A DNA stretch of 14,246 nucleotides from contig JAHJWA010000082.1 of NCBI GenBank assembly GCA_018828205.1, positions 1 through 14,246 on the forward strand. The letters run 5' to 3'. A model generated the notes under the pieces. That model made no database searches and was not told where the DNA came from. It saw only the letters and a program-made list of their open reading frames with translations. A program made the translations under genes and the position numbers. Source of the DNA: Alphaproteobacteria bacterium (GTDB lineage: Bacteria; Pseudomonadota; Alphaproteobacteria; Sphingomonadales; Sphingomonadaceae). Shown here in pieces: positions 5,394-12,751 of this stretch (its first letter is position 1; each line of letters opens with the position of its first letter).

Positions 5394-6529
5394 GCGATAT
5401 CAGGATCGATTGCGCTTTCGACAGCGGCAATATCGAAGTCCTTTCGGTGGATGGCGCGCGCGCCACGCTGGCGATTCCGGCGGACCACCAGAGCGAGTTC
5501 AAGCAGTGGTTCCACTTCCGCGTTTCGGGCGCGGCGGGACGCGAGCTGGAACTGGTGATCACCGGGCTCAACACCAGCGCCTATCCCGGCGGCTGGCCCG
5601 ATTACGACGCCTGCGTCTCCGAGGATCGTGAGTTCTGGGGCCGCGCCGAATCGAGTTTCGACAAGGATGCCCAGGGCGGCTCGCTGACCATCCGCTACAC
5701 CCCCGCCAGCGAAATCGCCTGGTTCGCCTATTTCGCACCCTATTCGATGGAGCGCCATCACGACCTCATCTCCGAGGCCGCGGCTTCGGAAGGCGTCCAC
5801 TACCGCCATCTCGGCACCACGCTCGACGGCCAGTCGATCGACTGCCTCGAACTGGGCGAAGGCGAGCGCCAGGTCTGGCTCTACGCGCGCCAGCATCCGG
5901 GCGAGACGCAGGCCGAATGGTGGATGGAGGGCGCTCTCGAAGTGCTGACCGACCCCAGCGATCCCGTCGCCATGGTGCTGCGCCAGAAATGCCGCTTCCA
6001 CATCGTCCCCAATTGCAATCCCGACGGTTCGCGCCGTGGCCATCTGCGCACCAATGCGGCGGGGACCAATCTCAACCGCGAATGGGCCGAACCCAGCGCC
6101 GAAAAGTCGCCCGAAGTGCTCGCGATCCGCAACGCGATGGACGAGACCGGGGTCGACTTCGCGATGGATATCCACGGCGACGAGGCAATCCCGGCGGTGT
6201 TCCTCGCGGGCTTCGAGGGCATTCCCTCGTGGAGCGACGAACAGGGCGAGCGCTATTATCGCTACGAGCGAATCCTCGACCGCCGCACCCCCGATTTCCA
6301 GACCAAGCTCGGCTATCCCAAGACCGGGCCCGGCAAGGCCAATCTCACTATCTCGACCAATCAGGTTGCGCACCGCTTCGGCTGCACCGCGATGACGCTG
6401 GAGATGCCCTATAAGGATCTCATCGACCTGCCCGATCCGGCGCAAGGCTGGTCGCCCGAGCGCTGCAAGCTGCTGGCGCGCGACTGCCTCGCGGCGCTGG
6501 TCGAATGGCTCGAGACCGAGGAAGGCTGA
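5390..6529 (+). CDS. M14-family zinc carboxypeptidase, cytosolic CCP/AGBL-like
   Basis: This is a 379-residue metallopeptidase without a signal peptide. An N-terminal beta-rich domain (about 1-125, with FKQWFHFRVSG and a later YFAPYSMERHHDLI) precedes the catalytic domain, an arrangement typical of the cytosolic carboxypeptidase-like M14 branch. Zinc ligands are His169 and Glu172 in RQHPGETQ, and His262 in MDIHGDE; the catalytic glutamate is probably Glu338 in TLEMPYKD. The NCNPDGSRRGHLRTN segment holds the substrate-binding Asn/Arg positions. The start is GTG 5390, overlapping the lipoprotein stop. Family members remove C-terminal residues, often acidic, from proteins or peptides; the bacterial substrate is unknown. 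It ends 21 bases before a convergent small gene. Confidence 0.9.
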   Translation: MSDIRIDCAFDSGNIEVLSVDGARATLAIPADHQSEFKQWFHFRVSGAAGRELELVITGLNTSAYPGGWPDYDACVSEDREFWGRAESSFDKDAQGGSLTIRYTPASEIAWFAYFAPYSMERHHDLISEAAASEGVHYRHLGTTLDGQSIDCLELGEGERQVWLYARQHPGETQAEWWMEGALEVLTDPSDPVAMVLRQKCRFHIVPNCNPDGSRRGHLRTNAAGTNLNREWAEPSAEKSPEVLAIRNAMDETGVDFAMDIHGDEAIPAVFLAGFEGIPSWSDEQGERYYRYERILDRRTPDFQTKLGYPKTGPGKANLTISTNQVAHRFGCTAMTLEMPYKDLIDLPDPAQGWSPERCKLLARDCLAALVEWLETEEG

Positions 6530-6550
6530 GCTTCTCCGGCTGCGCGGGGA

Positions 6551-6724
6551 TCACCCCTTGAGGATGATCTCCGCGACCTCCTCGATCGAGCCGGTGACAA
6601 GCAGCGGGCTGCCGCCGACGATGCCGACCGCGGTCTGGCCGTTCTCGGCGGTGCGCAGCCAGGCGACGTTGGATGCGACGACGAGGTAATTGCCACCGCG
6701 CGATTGCAGGGGAATGAATTTCAT
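6551..6724 (-). CDS. 57-residue conserved hypothetical protein
   Basis: The protein begins MKFIPLQSRGGNYLVVASN and ends SIEEVAEIILKG. The pattern is beta strands with a central NGQTAVGIVGGSPLLV hairpin and a short C-terminal helix, similar in layout to the small FlbD-like proteins; that resemblance is weak and no flagellar gene is near. The start ATG 6724 has AGGAG about 10 bases upstream. No signal peptide or membrane segment. It stands 87 bases after the cytidine deaminase gene on the same strand. Function unknown. Confidence 0.7.
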   Translation of the reverse strand: MKFIPLQSRGGNYLVVASNVAWLRTAENGQTAVGIVGGSPLLVTGSIEEVAEIILKG

Positions 6725-6750
6725 GAGTCGGGATCTCCTGTTCCACCCGA

Positions 6751-6769
6751 GCGCCTACACGCCAGGCGC
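6751..6769. repeat. Inverted repeat upstream of the 57-residue gene
   Basis: GCGCCT (6751-6756) and AGGCGC (6764-6769) flank a 7-base loop, in the 87-base spacer between cdd and the small gene. It could be an operator or a weak hairpin in the transcript. There is no T tract. Confidence 0.3.
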
Positions 6770-6811
6770 CTGAAACGGGGTTAACGGGAGGGAGAGAAAT
6801 CTCCGCCGCGT

Positions 6812-7231
6812 TCAGGTCAGGCTGGCTGGCCCGAAAGCATCGGGCAGCAGCGCCGACAGAGTCGTGCGGCGGATCTCATCCGGCCCGACGCACAGCACCT
6901 GCGGATCGGTGCCACCCAATTGCGCCAGCTCGTTGAGCACCTGCCGGCAGCGGCCGCAGGGGGTGAGCGGCTCATCCCCGGGCCCCGTCACGGCCACCGC
7001 CTCGAGCCCGCCGCGACGACCTTCGGCCATCGCCCGAGCCACCGCTACCGTCTCCGCGCAGAGGGCCAGGCCGTAGCTGGCGTTCTCGATATTTGTCCCG
7101 GTCACCACCCCGCCATCGGCAAAGCGCAGCGCCGCGCCCACGGGAAAGCGCGAATAGGGCGAGTAGGATTGCGCCGCCGCCTCGCGGGCGGCGGCAATCA
7201 GGGCGTTGTCGGCGGGGGTCGGGTCGGTCAT
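6812..7231 (-). CDS. cdd: Cytidine deaminase (homotetrameric, three-cysteine zinc type)
   Basis: The 139-residue enzyme hydrolyses cytidine or deoxycytidine to uridine or deoxyuridine in pyrimidine salvage. The substrate loop is FPVGAAL and NIENASYG. Zinc and catalysis are given by Cys58-Ala-Glu60 and by Cys92 and Cys95 in PCGRCRQ, the three-cysteine pattern of short, tetrameric bacterial and animal enzymes as opposed to the longer E. coli dimer. ATG 7231 has AGGAG 7 bases upstream. The GH25-like gene ends 10 bases before it, so the two are almost certainly co-transcribed, though I see no functional link. Confidence 0.93.
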   Translation of the reverse strand: MTDPTPADNALIAAAREAAAQSYSPYSRFPVGAALRFADGGVVTGTNIENASYGLALCAETVAVARAMAEGRRGGLEAVAVTGPGDEPLTPCGRCRQVLNELAQLGGTDPQVLCVGPDEIRRTTLSALLPDAFGPASLT

Positions 7232-7241
7232 CGCCACGCTC

Positions 7242-7979
7242 CTAGGGCCGCACCACCACCCAGCGCAACGGTTGCTCCGCGGCTTCGGTCTGGAAGGCGC
7301 TGTTGGCGGTCCACAACAGCCAGGGGCGCCCGGCATAGGTCGGCTCGCTCCAGTTGCGCGACAGCCACAGATTGCGGTCGATCCGCGCCGCAACCGCGTA
7401 GCCTTCCTCGAACTCCTCCGAAGGCGCCAGGATGACCGGCTTGCCGGTGTGCGCCTCGATCTGGTTGACCAGCGTCATCACCTCGCTCTGGACCGCGGCG
7501 CGGCTCACCCGTTCGGGGCACTCCGCGGCGGTGCGTTCGAGCATGATGGCAGGCGGCAGCAATTCGACATCGCGCGGCACGCTGGTGACGAAATTGGCCG
7601 ATTGGCCATCCGCTCTGGCGCAGGGGTCGAAACGATGGACCGCGCCGATCTGAAGCCCTGCGGCGCGCGCGGCGGCGAAGTTACCGGGGAAGGCGGCGTC
7701 CTTGCCATCGGTGCCGCGACTGGCCTCGAGATAGACGAAGCCTGCACCCAGGCCCTTGAGCGTCGCGATGCGGACCGTCCCGTCCATCTCGCCCACCAGC
7801 GCGCCCTGATCCGCCCAGCGCGCCTCGTCGGGGCGCCAGTTGCGCGATTCGAGCCAGGCCCAGCCCCCGCCGACGGTTGCCAGTACCAGCACCGCCACGA
7901 CCAGCCACGGCAGCCAGCGCGGCCCGCGCTTGCGCGCCGTCCGGCGGCGCGGCTTCTTGCGGGAAAGCTTGCGCGCCAT
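7242..7979 (-). CDS. Membrane-anchored GH25 (lysozyme)-like protein, catalytic residues apparently degenerate
   Basis: The 245-residue protein has a highly basic N-terminus (residues 1-21) and one membrane segment (about 22-43), placing the rest in the periplasm. The domain follows the GH25 muramidase layout: GAGFVYLEASRGTDGKD (78-94), GLQIGAVHRFDPC (108-120), FVTSVPRD (130-137) and LPPAIMLE (141-148). In active GH25 enzymes the last block usually reads PPxxDxE with a catalytic Asp and Glu; here Met146 takes the Asp place and only Glu148 remains. The usual N-terminal DVS block and the C-terminal VDLN block are also not recognisable. It is probably a non-catalytic peptidoglycan-binding or otherwise repurposed relative. 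The start lies 4 bases after the UPF0262 stop. Confidence 0.7.
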   Translation of the reverse strand: MARKLSRKKPRRRTARKRGPRWLPWLVVAVLVLATVGGGWAWLESRNWRPDEARWADQGALVGEMDGTVRIATLKGLGAGFVYLEASRGTDGKDAAFPGNFAAARAAGLQIGAVHRFDPCARADGQSANFVTSVPRDVELLPPAIMLERTAAECPERVSRAAVQSEVMTLVNQIEAHTGKPVILAPSEEFEEGYAVAARIDRNLWLSRNWSEPTYAGRPWLLWTANSAFQTEAAEQPLRWVVVRP

Positions 7980-7983
7980 CGCC

Positions 7984-8514
7984 TCAACCCTTGATATGCA
8001 ACACGCAGATCAGCGTGAAGAGCCGCCGCGCGGTCGCGAAATCGGTCTCGACCTTGCCCTCAAGCCGCTCGACCAGCAGCTCGGCGGCGTGGTTGTGGAT
8101 CCCGCGCCGCGCCATGTCGATCGTCTCGATCTCGGCCGGCGTGGCCTTGCGGATCGCCTGGTAATAGCTGTCGCAGATCGCGAAATAGTCGCGGATCTGG
8201 CGGCGGAACCGGGCCAGGCCGAGCACCAGTTCCTCGACCAGCGCGCCCTCCATATCGGCGATCCGCATCGCCAGCCGCCCGTCCACTACCGCCAGCGTCA
8301 ATTGGAAGGGCCCGCTCGCGCCGCGCTCCACCGCGCGCAGCGGCTTGAAACTGTTCTCCTCGATCAGATCGAAGATCGCGACCCGCCGCTCCTGCTCGAT
8401 ATCGGCGTTGCGCCAGATGATCGTCGCCTCGTCGAGATCGACATGCGCGATGCGGTAGTCTCCTTCGCCAACACGGGGATGGGTGGAAACGGGAGGGGTG
8501 GAGGAATCGGGCAT
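7984..8514 (-). CDS. UPF0262 family protein
   Basis: The 176-residue soluble protein is recognisable as UPF0262 from VDLDEATIIWRNADIEQERRVAIFDL, NSFKPL, and the C-terminal RRQIRDYFAICDSYYQAIR block and TARRLFTLICVL. The family is typical of alphaproteobacteria and has no known function. ATG 8514 is chosen because it leaves a short non-conserved leader before the first conserved block; the ribosome site is weak, and an in-frame start at 8571 cannot be excluded. It is divergent from dnaB across a 139-base spacer and heads a tight leftward run with the GH25-like gene and cdd. Confidence 0.9.
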   Translation of the reverse strand: MPDSSTPPVSTHPRVGEGDYRIAHVDLDEATIIWRNADIEQERRVAIFDLIEENSFKPLRAVERGASGPFQLTLAVVDGRLAMRIADMEGALVEELVLGLARFRRQIRDYFAICDSYYQAIRKATPAEIETIDMARRGIHNHAAELLVERLEGKVETDFATARRLFTLICVLHIKG

Positions 8515-8576
8515 CGCTGGCAGCCGCTTTCGCAGATAGTGCAGTGGCGCGGCAAGGGCTTGCGCGCGCATCCCCG

Positions 8577-8585
8577 CTATCCACA
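8577..8585 (+). promoter_or_regulatory. DnaA-box-like sequence between UPF0262 and dnaB
   Basis: CTATCCACA matches the DnaA box TTATCCACA at 8 of 9 positions. It lies in the divergent spacer, 69 bases before the dnaB start. One isolated near-match in a GC-rich genome is suggestive only. Confidence 0.3.
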
Positions 8586-8653
8586 GGGGTGGACACCCGA
8601 AGTGTGGCGCTCGCGCCTTGCCAGCCGAGGGTCCGCGCGGGCATCAGGGCCGA

Positions 8654-10192
8654 ATGCCCGCAACCGACACGCTCGCCCCGCCCGCCGATTCGCGCGCCGC
8701 TGCCACTGCGGCCAGCCGCCCGGACGATGTGGGGCGCAGCCTGCCGGCGAATCTCGAGGCCGAGGCGGCATTCCTGGGCGCGGTGCTGATCGACAACAAG
8801 GTGATCGAGGAACTCTCGACCCCGATCCGGCCCGAGCATTTCTACGAGCCCGTCCACCAGCGCGTCTACGAGCGGGTGCTGCGCCTGCTCGACCGCAATT
8901 CGGTCGCCACCCCGGTGACGCTCAAGCCCTATTTCGAGCAGGACGAGGCGCTGCAATCGCTCGGCGGGGTGACCTATCTCGCCAAGCTCACCGCCGATGG
9001 CCAGGGCCTGCTCGCCTCGCGCGAGCTGGCCGAGCAGATCTACGATCTGGCGCTGCTGCGCGAGTTGGTGAGCGTCGGGCGCGGGCTGGTCGAGGGCGCG
9101 CTCGACACTTCGGAAGAGGTCGCGCCGATGGACAAGATCGCGCAGGCCGAGGCGGATCTGTTCCGCGTCGCCGAGGGCGCGACGGGCGATTCACAGGCGA
9201 CCGATTTTCGCAGCGCGACGCTGGCTGCGCTGAAGATGGCCGAAGCGGCGATGAATTCGGGCGGCGGGCTCTCGGGCAAGACCACCGGGCTCGAGGTGAT
9301 CGACCAGAAGACCGCCGGCCTGCACAGTTCGGACCTCATCATCCTCGCCGGGCGGCCGGGCATGGGCAAAACCTCGCTCGCCACCAATATCGCGTTCAAC
9401 TGCGCCGCCGAGCACATGAAATGGCAGCGCGAGGGCGGCACCTACAATTTCGGCGCCCCGGTGGCCTTCTTCAGCCTCGAGATGAGCGCCGATCAGCTGG
9501 CCACGCGTATCCTCGCCGAGCAGGCCGAGATCACCAGCGAATCGCTGCGTTCGGGCAAGATCACCCGCGACGAGTTCCAGAAGCTTTCCGCCGCCAGCCA
9601 GAAGCTCGCCGACCTCCCGCTCTATATCGACGACACGCCCGCGCTCACCATCGCCGGGCTGCGCACCCGCGCGCGGCGCCTGAAGCGGCGCCACGACATC
9701 GGGATGATCGTGGTCGACTATCTCCAGCTGCTGCAGGGTTCGGGCCGCGCCAACGACAACCGCGTCAACGAGATTTCGGAGATCAGCCGCGGCTTGAAGA
9801 CGCTCGCCAAGGAGCTCAACCTGCCGGTGATCGCGCTGTCGCAGCTGTCACGCGCGGTCGAGCAGCGCGAGGACAAGCGCCCGATGCTGTCGGATCTGCG
9901 CGAATCGGGCTCGATCGAGCAGGACGCCGACATGGTGTGGTTCATCTTCCGCGCCGATTACTACCACGAGGCCTCGCGCCCCGACATGCCCGGCCCCGAA
10001 AGCTCGCCCGATGCGCGCGAGAAATACAGCGTCTGGGAAGAACGCTATCTCGAGCTGCGCAACAAGGCGACGCTGATCGTCGCCAAGCAGCGCCATGGCT
10101 CGACCGGCAATGTGCCGCTGCACTTCCACGCCGAGATCACCAAATTCACCAGTCCCAACAAGAAGGACTATTCGGACTGGGGCGAGCAATAG
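8654..10192 (+). CDS. dnaB: Replicative DNA helicase DnaB
   Basis: The 512-residue protein is the hexameric 5'-3' helicase that unwinds the chromosome at the fork and recruits primase. The N-terminal DnaB domain starts at about residue 29 (SLPANLEAEAAFLGAVL), then a linker, then the RecA-like ATPase with Walker A GRPGMGKTS (233-241), IVVDYLQLLQGSGR (Walker B region), VIALSQLSR and the DLRESGSIEQDAD segment. No intein interrupts the usual insertion sites. Length is slightly above the usual 460-500 because of an Ala/Pro-rich leader and an insert near HMKWQREGGTYNF, common in sphingomonads (memory-based). ATG 8654 has AGGG 5 bases upstream. It converges on the phospholipase D-like gene with a 15-base gap. 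Confidence 0.96.
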   Translation: MPATDTLAPPADSRAAATAASRPDDVGRSLPANLEAEAAFLGAVLIDNKVIEELSTPIRPEHFYEPVHQRVYERVLRLLDRNSVATPVTLKPYFEQDEALQSLGGVTYLAKLTADGQGLLASRELAEQIYDLALLRELVSVGRGLVEGALDTSEEVAPMDKIAQAEADLFRVAEGATGDSQATDFRSATLAALKMAEAAMNSGGGLSGKTTGLEVIDQKTAGLHSSDLIILAGRPGMGKTSLATNIAFNCAAEHMKWQREGGTYNFGAPVAFFSLEMSADQLATRILAEQAEITSESLRSGKITRDEFQKLSAASQKLADLPLYIDDTPALTIAGLRTRARRLKRRHDIGMIVVDYLQLLQGSGRANDNRVNEISEISRGLKTLAKELNLPVIALSQLSRAVEQREDKRPMLSDLRESGSIEQDADMVWFIFRADYYHEASRPDMPGPESSPDAREKYSVWEERYLELRNKATLIVAKQRHGSTGNVPLHFHAEITKFTSPNKKDYSDWGEQ

Positions 10193-10207
10193 GCCGCTCC
10201 GGACCGG

Positions 10208-11401
10208 CTAGAGCCCGAGGTTGAGCTTGCGGCTCACCGTGTAGTCGAGCACCGAGACCAGCAGCCAGCCCAGGTTCCAGCGGATCCGGTTCCAAGGCGT
10301 CGCGCGCTCTTGGTGGAGTTCGGGGGTGATCCGCTCCGACGCGGCCGCATGGGTGGCGATGAATTCGCGCATCCGCTCGGCCAGAGCGGCATCCTCGATC
10401 CGCAGCATGATCTCCAGATTGATGAACAGGCTGCGCATGTCGAAATTGGCGCTCCCCAGATAGACCGCATCATCGAGCACGATCAGCTTGGTGTGCAGCT
10501 TGCAAGGGGTGAATTCGTAGATCTCGGCGCGCTTGTGGAGCAGGTAGTGATAGAGCGAACGGGTCGCTCCCAGCGTGGCGTTGTTGTCGGACTTGCCCGC
10601 CATCACCAGCCGCGCCTCGCCCGCCTGCGCGATCCGGCCGATCCGGCGCAGCAATCGCTTCGGGGGCGAGAAATAGGCCATGAACATGTCGAGCCGCTTG
10701 CCGCGGTCCAGATCGCGCCCGACGCAGGCGGCCCAGCCCGACAGGCCCCTCGTCGGCCCACCGACCAGCCAGCGCAGCCCCTCGCCTTGCGCCCAGTCCC
10801 AGTGCCGGACCGCGCGGCGGATACGCTTGAAGCTCGCCGCATCGCCATCGGTCCAGTCGACCAGTCTGTCGAACCATTCGACCAGCCCCGCCACCGCCGA
10901 CCCTTCGAGCGTGATCCCGAGATCGTTCCAGCCGTTCTCCTCGGGCGGGGCGAAATAGTCGTCCTGGATGTTGAACCCGCCGAACATCGCGCGGGCGTCG
11001 TCGGCGATGACCATCTTCTGGTGGTTGCGGATCAGATAGCGCTGGCTCCAGCGCGCACCGAAGCACTGATATTTCCCCCCCGCCGTGCGGAAGGGTTCGA
11101 GAAAGGCTTCGGACAGATCCGCGCCGAAGCTGTCGACCACCAGCGTGACTTCGACGCCGCGCCGCGCCGCCGCGACCAGCGCGTCGCGCAGCTCGGTGCC
11201 CACGCCATCCTCGAGGAAGATGTAGAAACACAGTTTGAGCGTCTGCTGCGCCGAGGCGACCAGTTCGAACAGCGCAGCGCGACGATCGGCCCCGCCCGGA
11301 TAGAACCCCAGCGTCTGGCCCTGCGCCGCGTAGCTGAAGGGTTCGGGATCGCTGTATGCGGCGCCCTCGCGGGCTGCATCCTGCACTGGGGCATCGGTCA
11401 T
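10208..11401 (-). CDS. Phospholipase D-superfamily phosphatidyltransferase, cardiolipin synthase-like
   Basis: The 397-residue protein has two HKD motifs: His127, Lys129, Asp134 in NHQKMVIADD, followed by GGFNI; and His303, Lys305, Asp310 in LHTKLIVLDD, followed by GSANFDMRS. This duplicated layout is that of bacterial cardiolipin synthases, which join phosphatidylglycerol or related lipids. There is no N-terminal pair of membrane segments as in ClsA, so it is closer to the ClsB/ClsC type, acting at the membrane surface; a hydrophobic LGWLLVSVLDY near the C-terminus may help. ATG 11401 is preceded by AGGCGG, very close. Other PLD-family activities cannot be ruled out. It is divergent from rpoZ. 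Confidence 0.88.
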   Translation of the reverse strand: MTDAPVQDAAREGAAYSDPEPFSYAAQGQTLGFYPGGADRRAALFELVASAQQTLKLCFYIFLEDGVGTELRDALVAAARRGVEVTLVVDSFGADLSEAFLEPFRTAGGKYQCFGARWSQRYLIRNHQKMVIADDARAMFGGFNIQDDYFAPPEENGWNDLGITLEGSAVAGLVEWFDRLVDWTDGDAASFKRIRRAVRHWDWAQGEGLRWLVGGPTRGLSGWAACVGRDLDRGKRLDMFMAYFSPPKRLLRRIGRIAQAGEARLVMAGKSDNNATLGATRSLYHYLLHKRAEIYEFTPCKLHTKLIVLDDAVYLGSANFDMRSLFINLEIMLRIEDAALAERMREFIATHAAASERITPELHQERATPWNRIRWNLGWLLVSVLDYTVSRKLNLGL

Positions 11402-11442
11402 CCGCCTAGGCCCTAGGCCAGACAGGCGAGCCGTGCAAATTC

Positions 11443-11471
11443 TTGACTCGCGCGGTCTTGGCGCCTATTCG
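11443..11471 (+). promoter_or_regulatory. rpoZ promoter
   Basis: TTGACT (11443-11448) and TATTCG (11466-11471) are separated by 17 bases, predicting a start near 11478 and a leader of about 34 bases before ATG 11512. The -35 box is a 5 of 6 match to TTGACA. Assigned by eye. Confidence 0.6.
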
Positions 11472-11511
11472 CCATTCTTTCCCGATTTCATCGAATTTCT
11501 CGGAGTGCTGC

Positions 11512-11856
11512 ATGGCGCGCGTAACCGTCGAAGATTGCGTCGACAAGATCCCCAACCGTTTCGATCTCGTCCTGCTGGCGGCCCAGCGGGCGCGCGAAAT
11601 CTCTGGCGGTGCCGAACTGACCGTCGATCGCGACCGCGACAAGAACCCCGTCGTCGCGCTGCGCGAGATCGCGGAACAGACCGTCAAGCCCAAGGAACTG
11701 ATGGAAGCGGCGGTCACCAATCTGCAGAAGATTCTCCCCGACGACGACGACGAGGCCGATGAAGTCGGTTCGCTCAGCCAGTCGGCCGAAGCGCTGCGGA
11801 TCACCGCCTCGGCACCGGCGCGTTCGACCTCGATCGGCGCCGATTACGAAGGCTGA
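11512..11856 (+). CDS. rpoZ: RNA polymerase omega subunit
   Basis: The 114-residue protein opens MARVTVEDCVDKIPNRFDL and continues with VLLAAQRAREIS and NPVVALREIAEQTV, the signature of omega. Omega wraps the C-terminal part of the beta-prime subunit, aids polymerase assembly and contributes to a ppGpp site in proteobacteria. The C-terminal part after residue 75 is acidic (DDDDEADE) and then low complexity, as usual in alphaproteobacteria. ATG 11512 has GGAG 6 bases upstream. No spoT or gmk gene is adjacent, unlike the E. coli order. A hairpin 23 bases after the stop ends it. Confidence 0.96.
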   Translation: MARVTVEDCVDKIPNRFDLVLLAAQRAREISGGAELTVDRDRDKNPVVALREIAEQTVKPKELMEAAVTNLQKILPDDDDEADEVGSLSQSAEALRITASAPARSTSIGADYEG

Positions 11857-11879
11857 TCGCCTCGCACATGGGTAATACC

Positions 11880-11914
11880 AAAGGGCCGCATCCTCACCGG
11901 GATCGCGGCCCTTT
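11880..11914. terminator. Hairpin shared by convergent rpoZ and desaturase genes
   Basis: AAAGGGCCGC (11880-11889) pairs perfectly with GCGGCCCTTT (11905-11914) around a 15-base loop. The T-containing 3' arm acts for rpoZ, and reversed for the desaturase gene, though neither side has a long T run beyond TTT. The desaturase stop codon (11894-11896) lies in the loop, so one arm encodes its last residues. Confidence 0.7.
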
Positions 11915-12733
11915 CGCTTGGTGGACCTGCTTTGCGCGGCGGCGGAAGGGGAGCAGCAGGCTCCACCCCAGCGCCAGCGGGCGCCGATCCTGATATTCGG
12001 AAAGCCCGATCGTCAGACCGTCCTGCCCTGCGTCGGCGCTCGCGCGATAGGTCGCGAACAGCCGGTCCCATCCCGACAGCATCGTGCCGTAATTGCTGTT
12101 GGTCTCGCGCTGGCACGTCGAATGATGGATCCGGTGCATGTCGGGGGTGACGATGACCCTGCGCGCCAGCCGTTCGAGCGCAGGCGGCAGCGAGAGGTTC
12201 GCATGGACGAACAGCGTCGCCGCGTTGAACACCACCTCAAAGACGAACACCGCCAACGCCGCCGGGCCCAGCAGCGCGACAACCGCCATCTTGTAGAGCA
12301 TCGACAAGCCGATCTCGATCGGGTGGAACCGCGCCGCGGTGGTGACGTCGAAATCGGGATCGGCATGATGGACCTGGTGCAGCCGCCACAGCAAGGGTAC
12401 GCGATGCGTCGCCCAGTGCTGGAAGAACAGCGCCAGATCGAGCGCGGCGAGCGTCGACAGCAGCTCGAGCCAGAACGGCAGCGACAGCTGGTTGAACAGT
12501 CCCCAACCGCGCGCCTCAGCCAGATGCGCGGTGCCGACCATCAGCAGCGGCACCGCCACGCGGACCAGCAGCGTATCGAGCCCGAACAAACCCAAATTGG
12601 TCACCCAGCGCCGGGTCCGGCCATGGCGCAGGCGGCGCTGCGGTACGAGCGTTTCGAGCGCGGCAAGCGCCACAAAGACCAGCGCCATCAAGCCCAGGCC
12701 GATCAGCTGCATATCGGGCGATTGCGGGTCCAT
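11894..12733 (-). CDS. Sterol desaturase / fatty acid hydroxylase-family di-iron membrane protein
   Basis: The 279-residue membrane protein has hydrophobic segments at about 8-28, 46-67, 88-105 and 145-172. The histidine clusters of the family are complete: HWATH (106-110), HQVHH (119-123) and HRIHH (200-204), with additional His137 and His177. These ligate two irons for O2-dependent hydroxylation or desaturation of a lipid; sterol, carotenoid and ornithine-lipid or fatty-acid substrates all occur in the family, and the substrate here cannot be told. ATG 12733 is preceded by a G-rich AGGGGGCG; ATG 12712 is an alternative. Its 3' end lies inside the hairpin shared with rpoZ, and it is divergent from the DUF3667 gene. 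Confidence 0.88.
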   Translation of the reverse strand: MDPQSPDMQLIGLGLMALVFVALAALETLVPQRRLRHGRTRRWVTNLGLFGLDTLLVRVAVPLLMVGTAHLAEARGWGLFNQLSLPFWLELLSTLAALDLALFFQHWATHRVPLLWRLHQVHHADPDFDVTTAARFHPIEIGLSMLYKMAVVALLGPAALAVFVFEVVFNAATLFVHANLSLPPALERLARRVIVTPDMHRIHHSTCQRETNSNYGTMLSGWDRLFATYRASADAGQDGLTIGLSEYQDRRPLALGWSLLLPFRRRAKQVHQAKGPRSR

Positions 12734-12751
12734 CGCCCCCTATGTGGCGCC

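Noticed and set aside
6787..6806. GGAGA-GAAA-TCTCC hairpin after cdd as a terminator
   Set aside because: The stem is only 5 bp and no T tract follows on the minus strand.
8654..10192. Possible intein in dnaB
   Set aside because: The Walker A and Walker B regions and the C-terminal motifs are continuous, and the total length leaves no room for an intein.
10310..11416. 368-codon plus-strand open frame opposite the phospholipase D-like gene
   Set aside because: The minus strand has two intact HKD motifs at the right spacing; the plus-strand translation has no recognisable domain.
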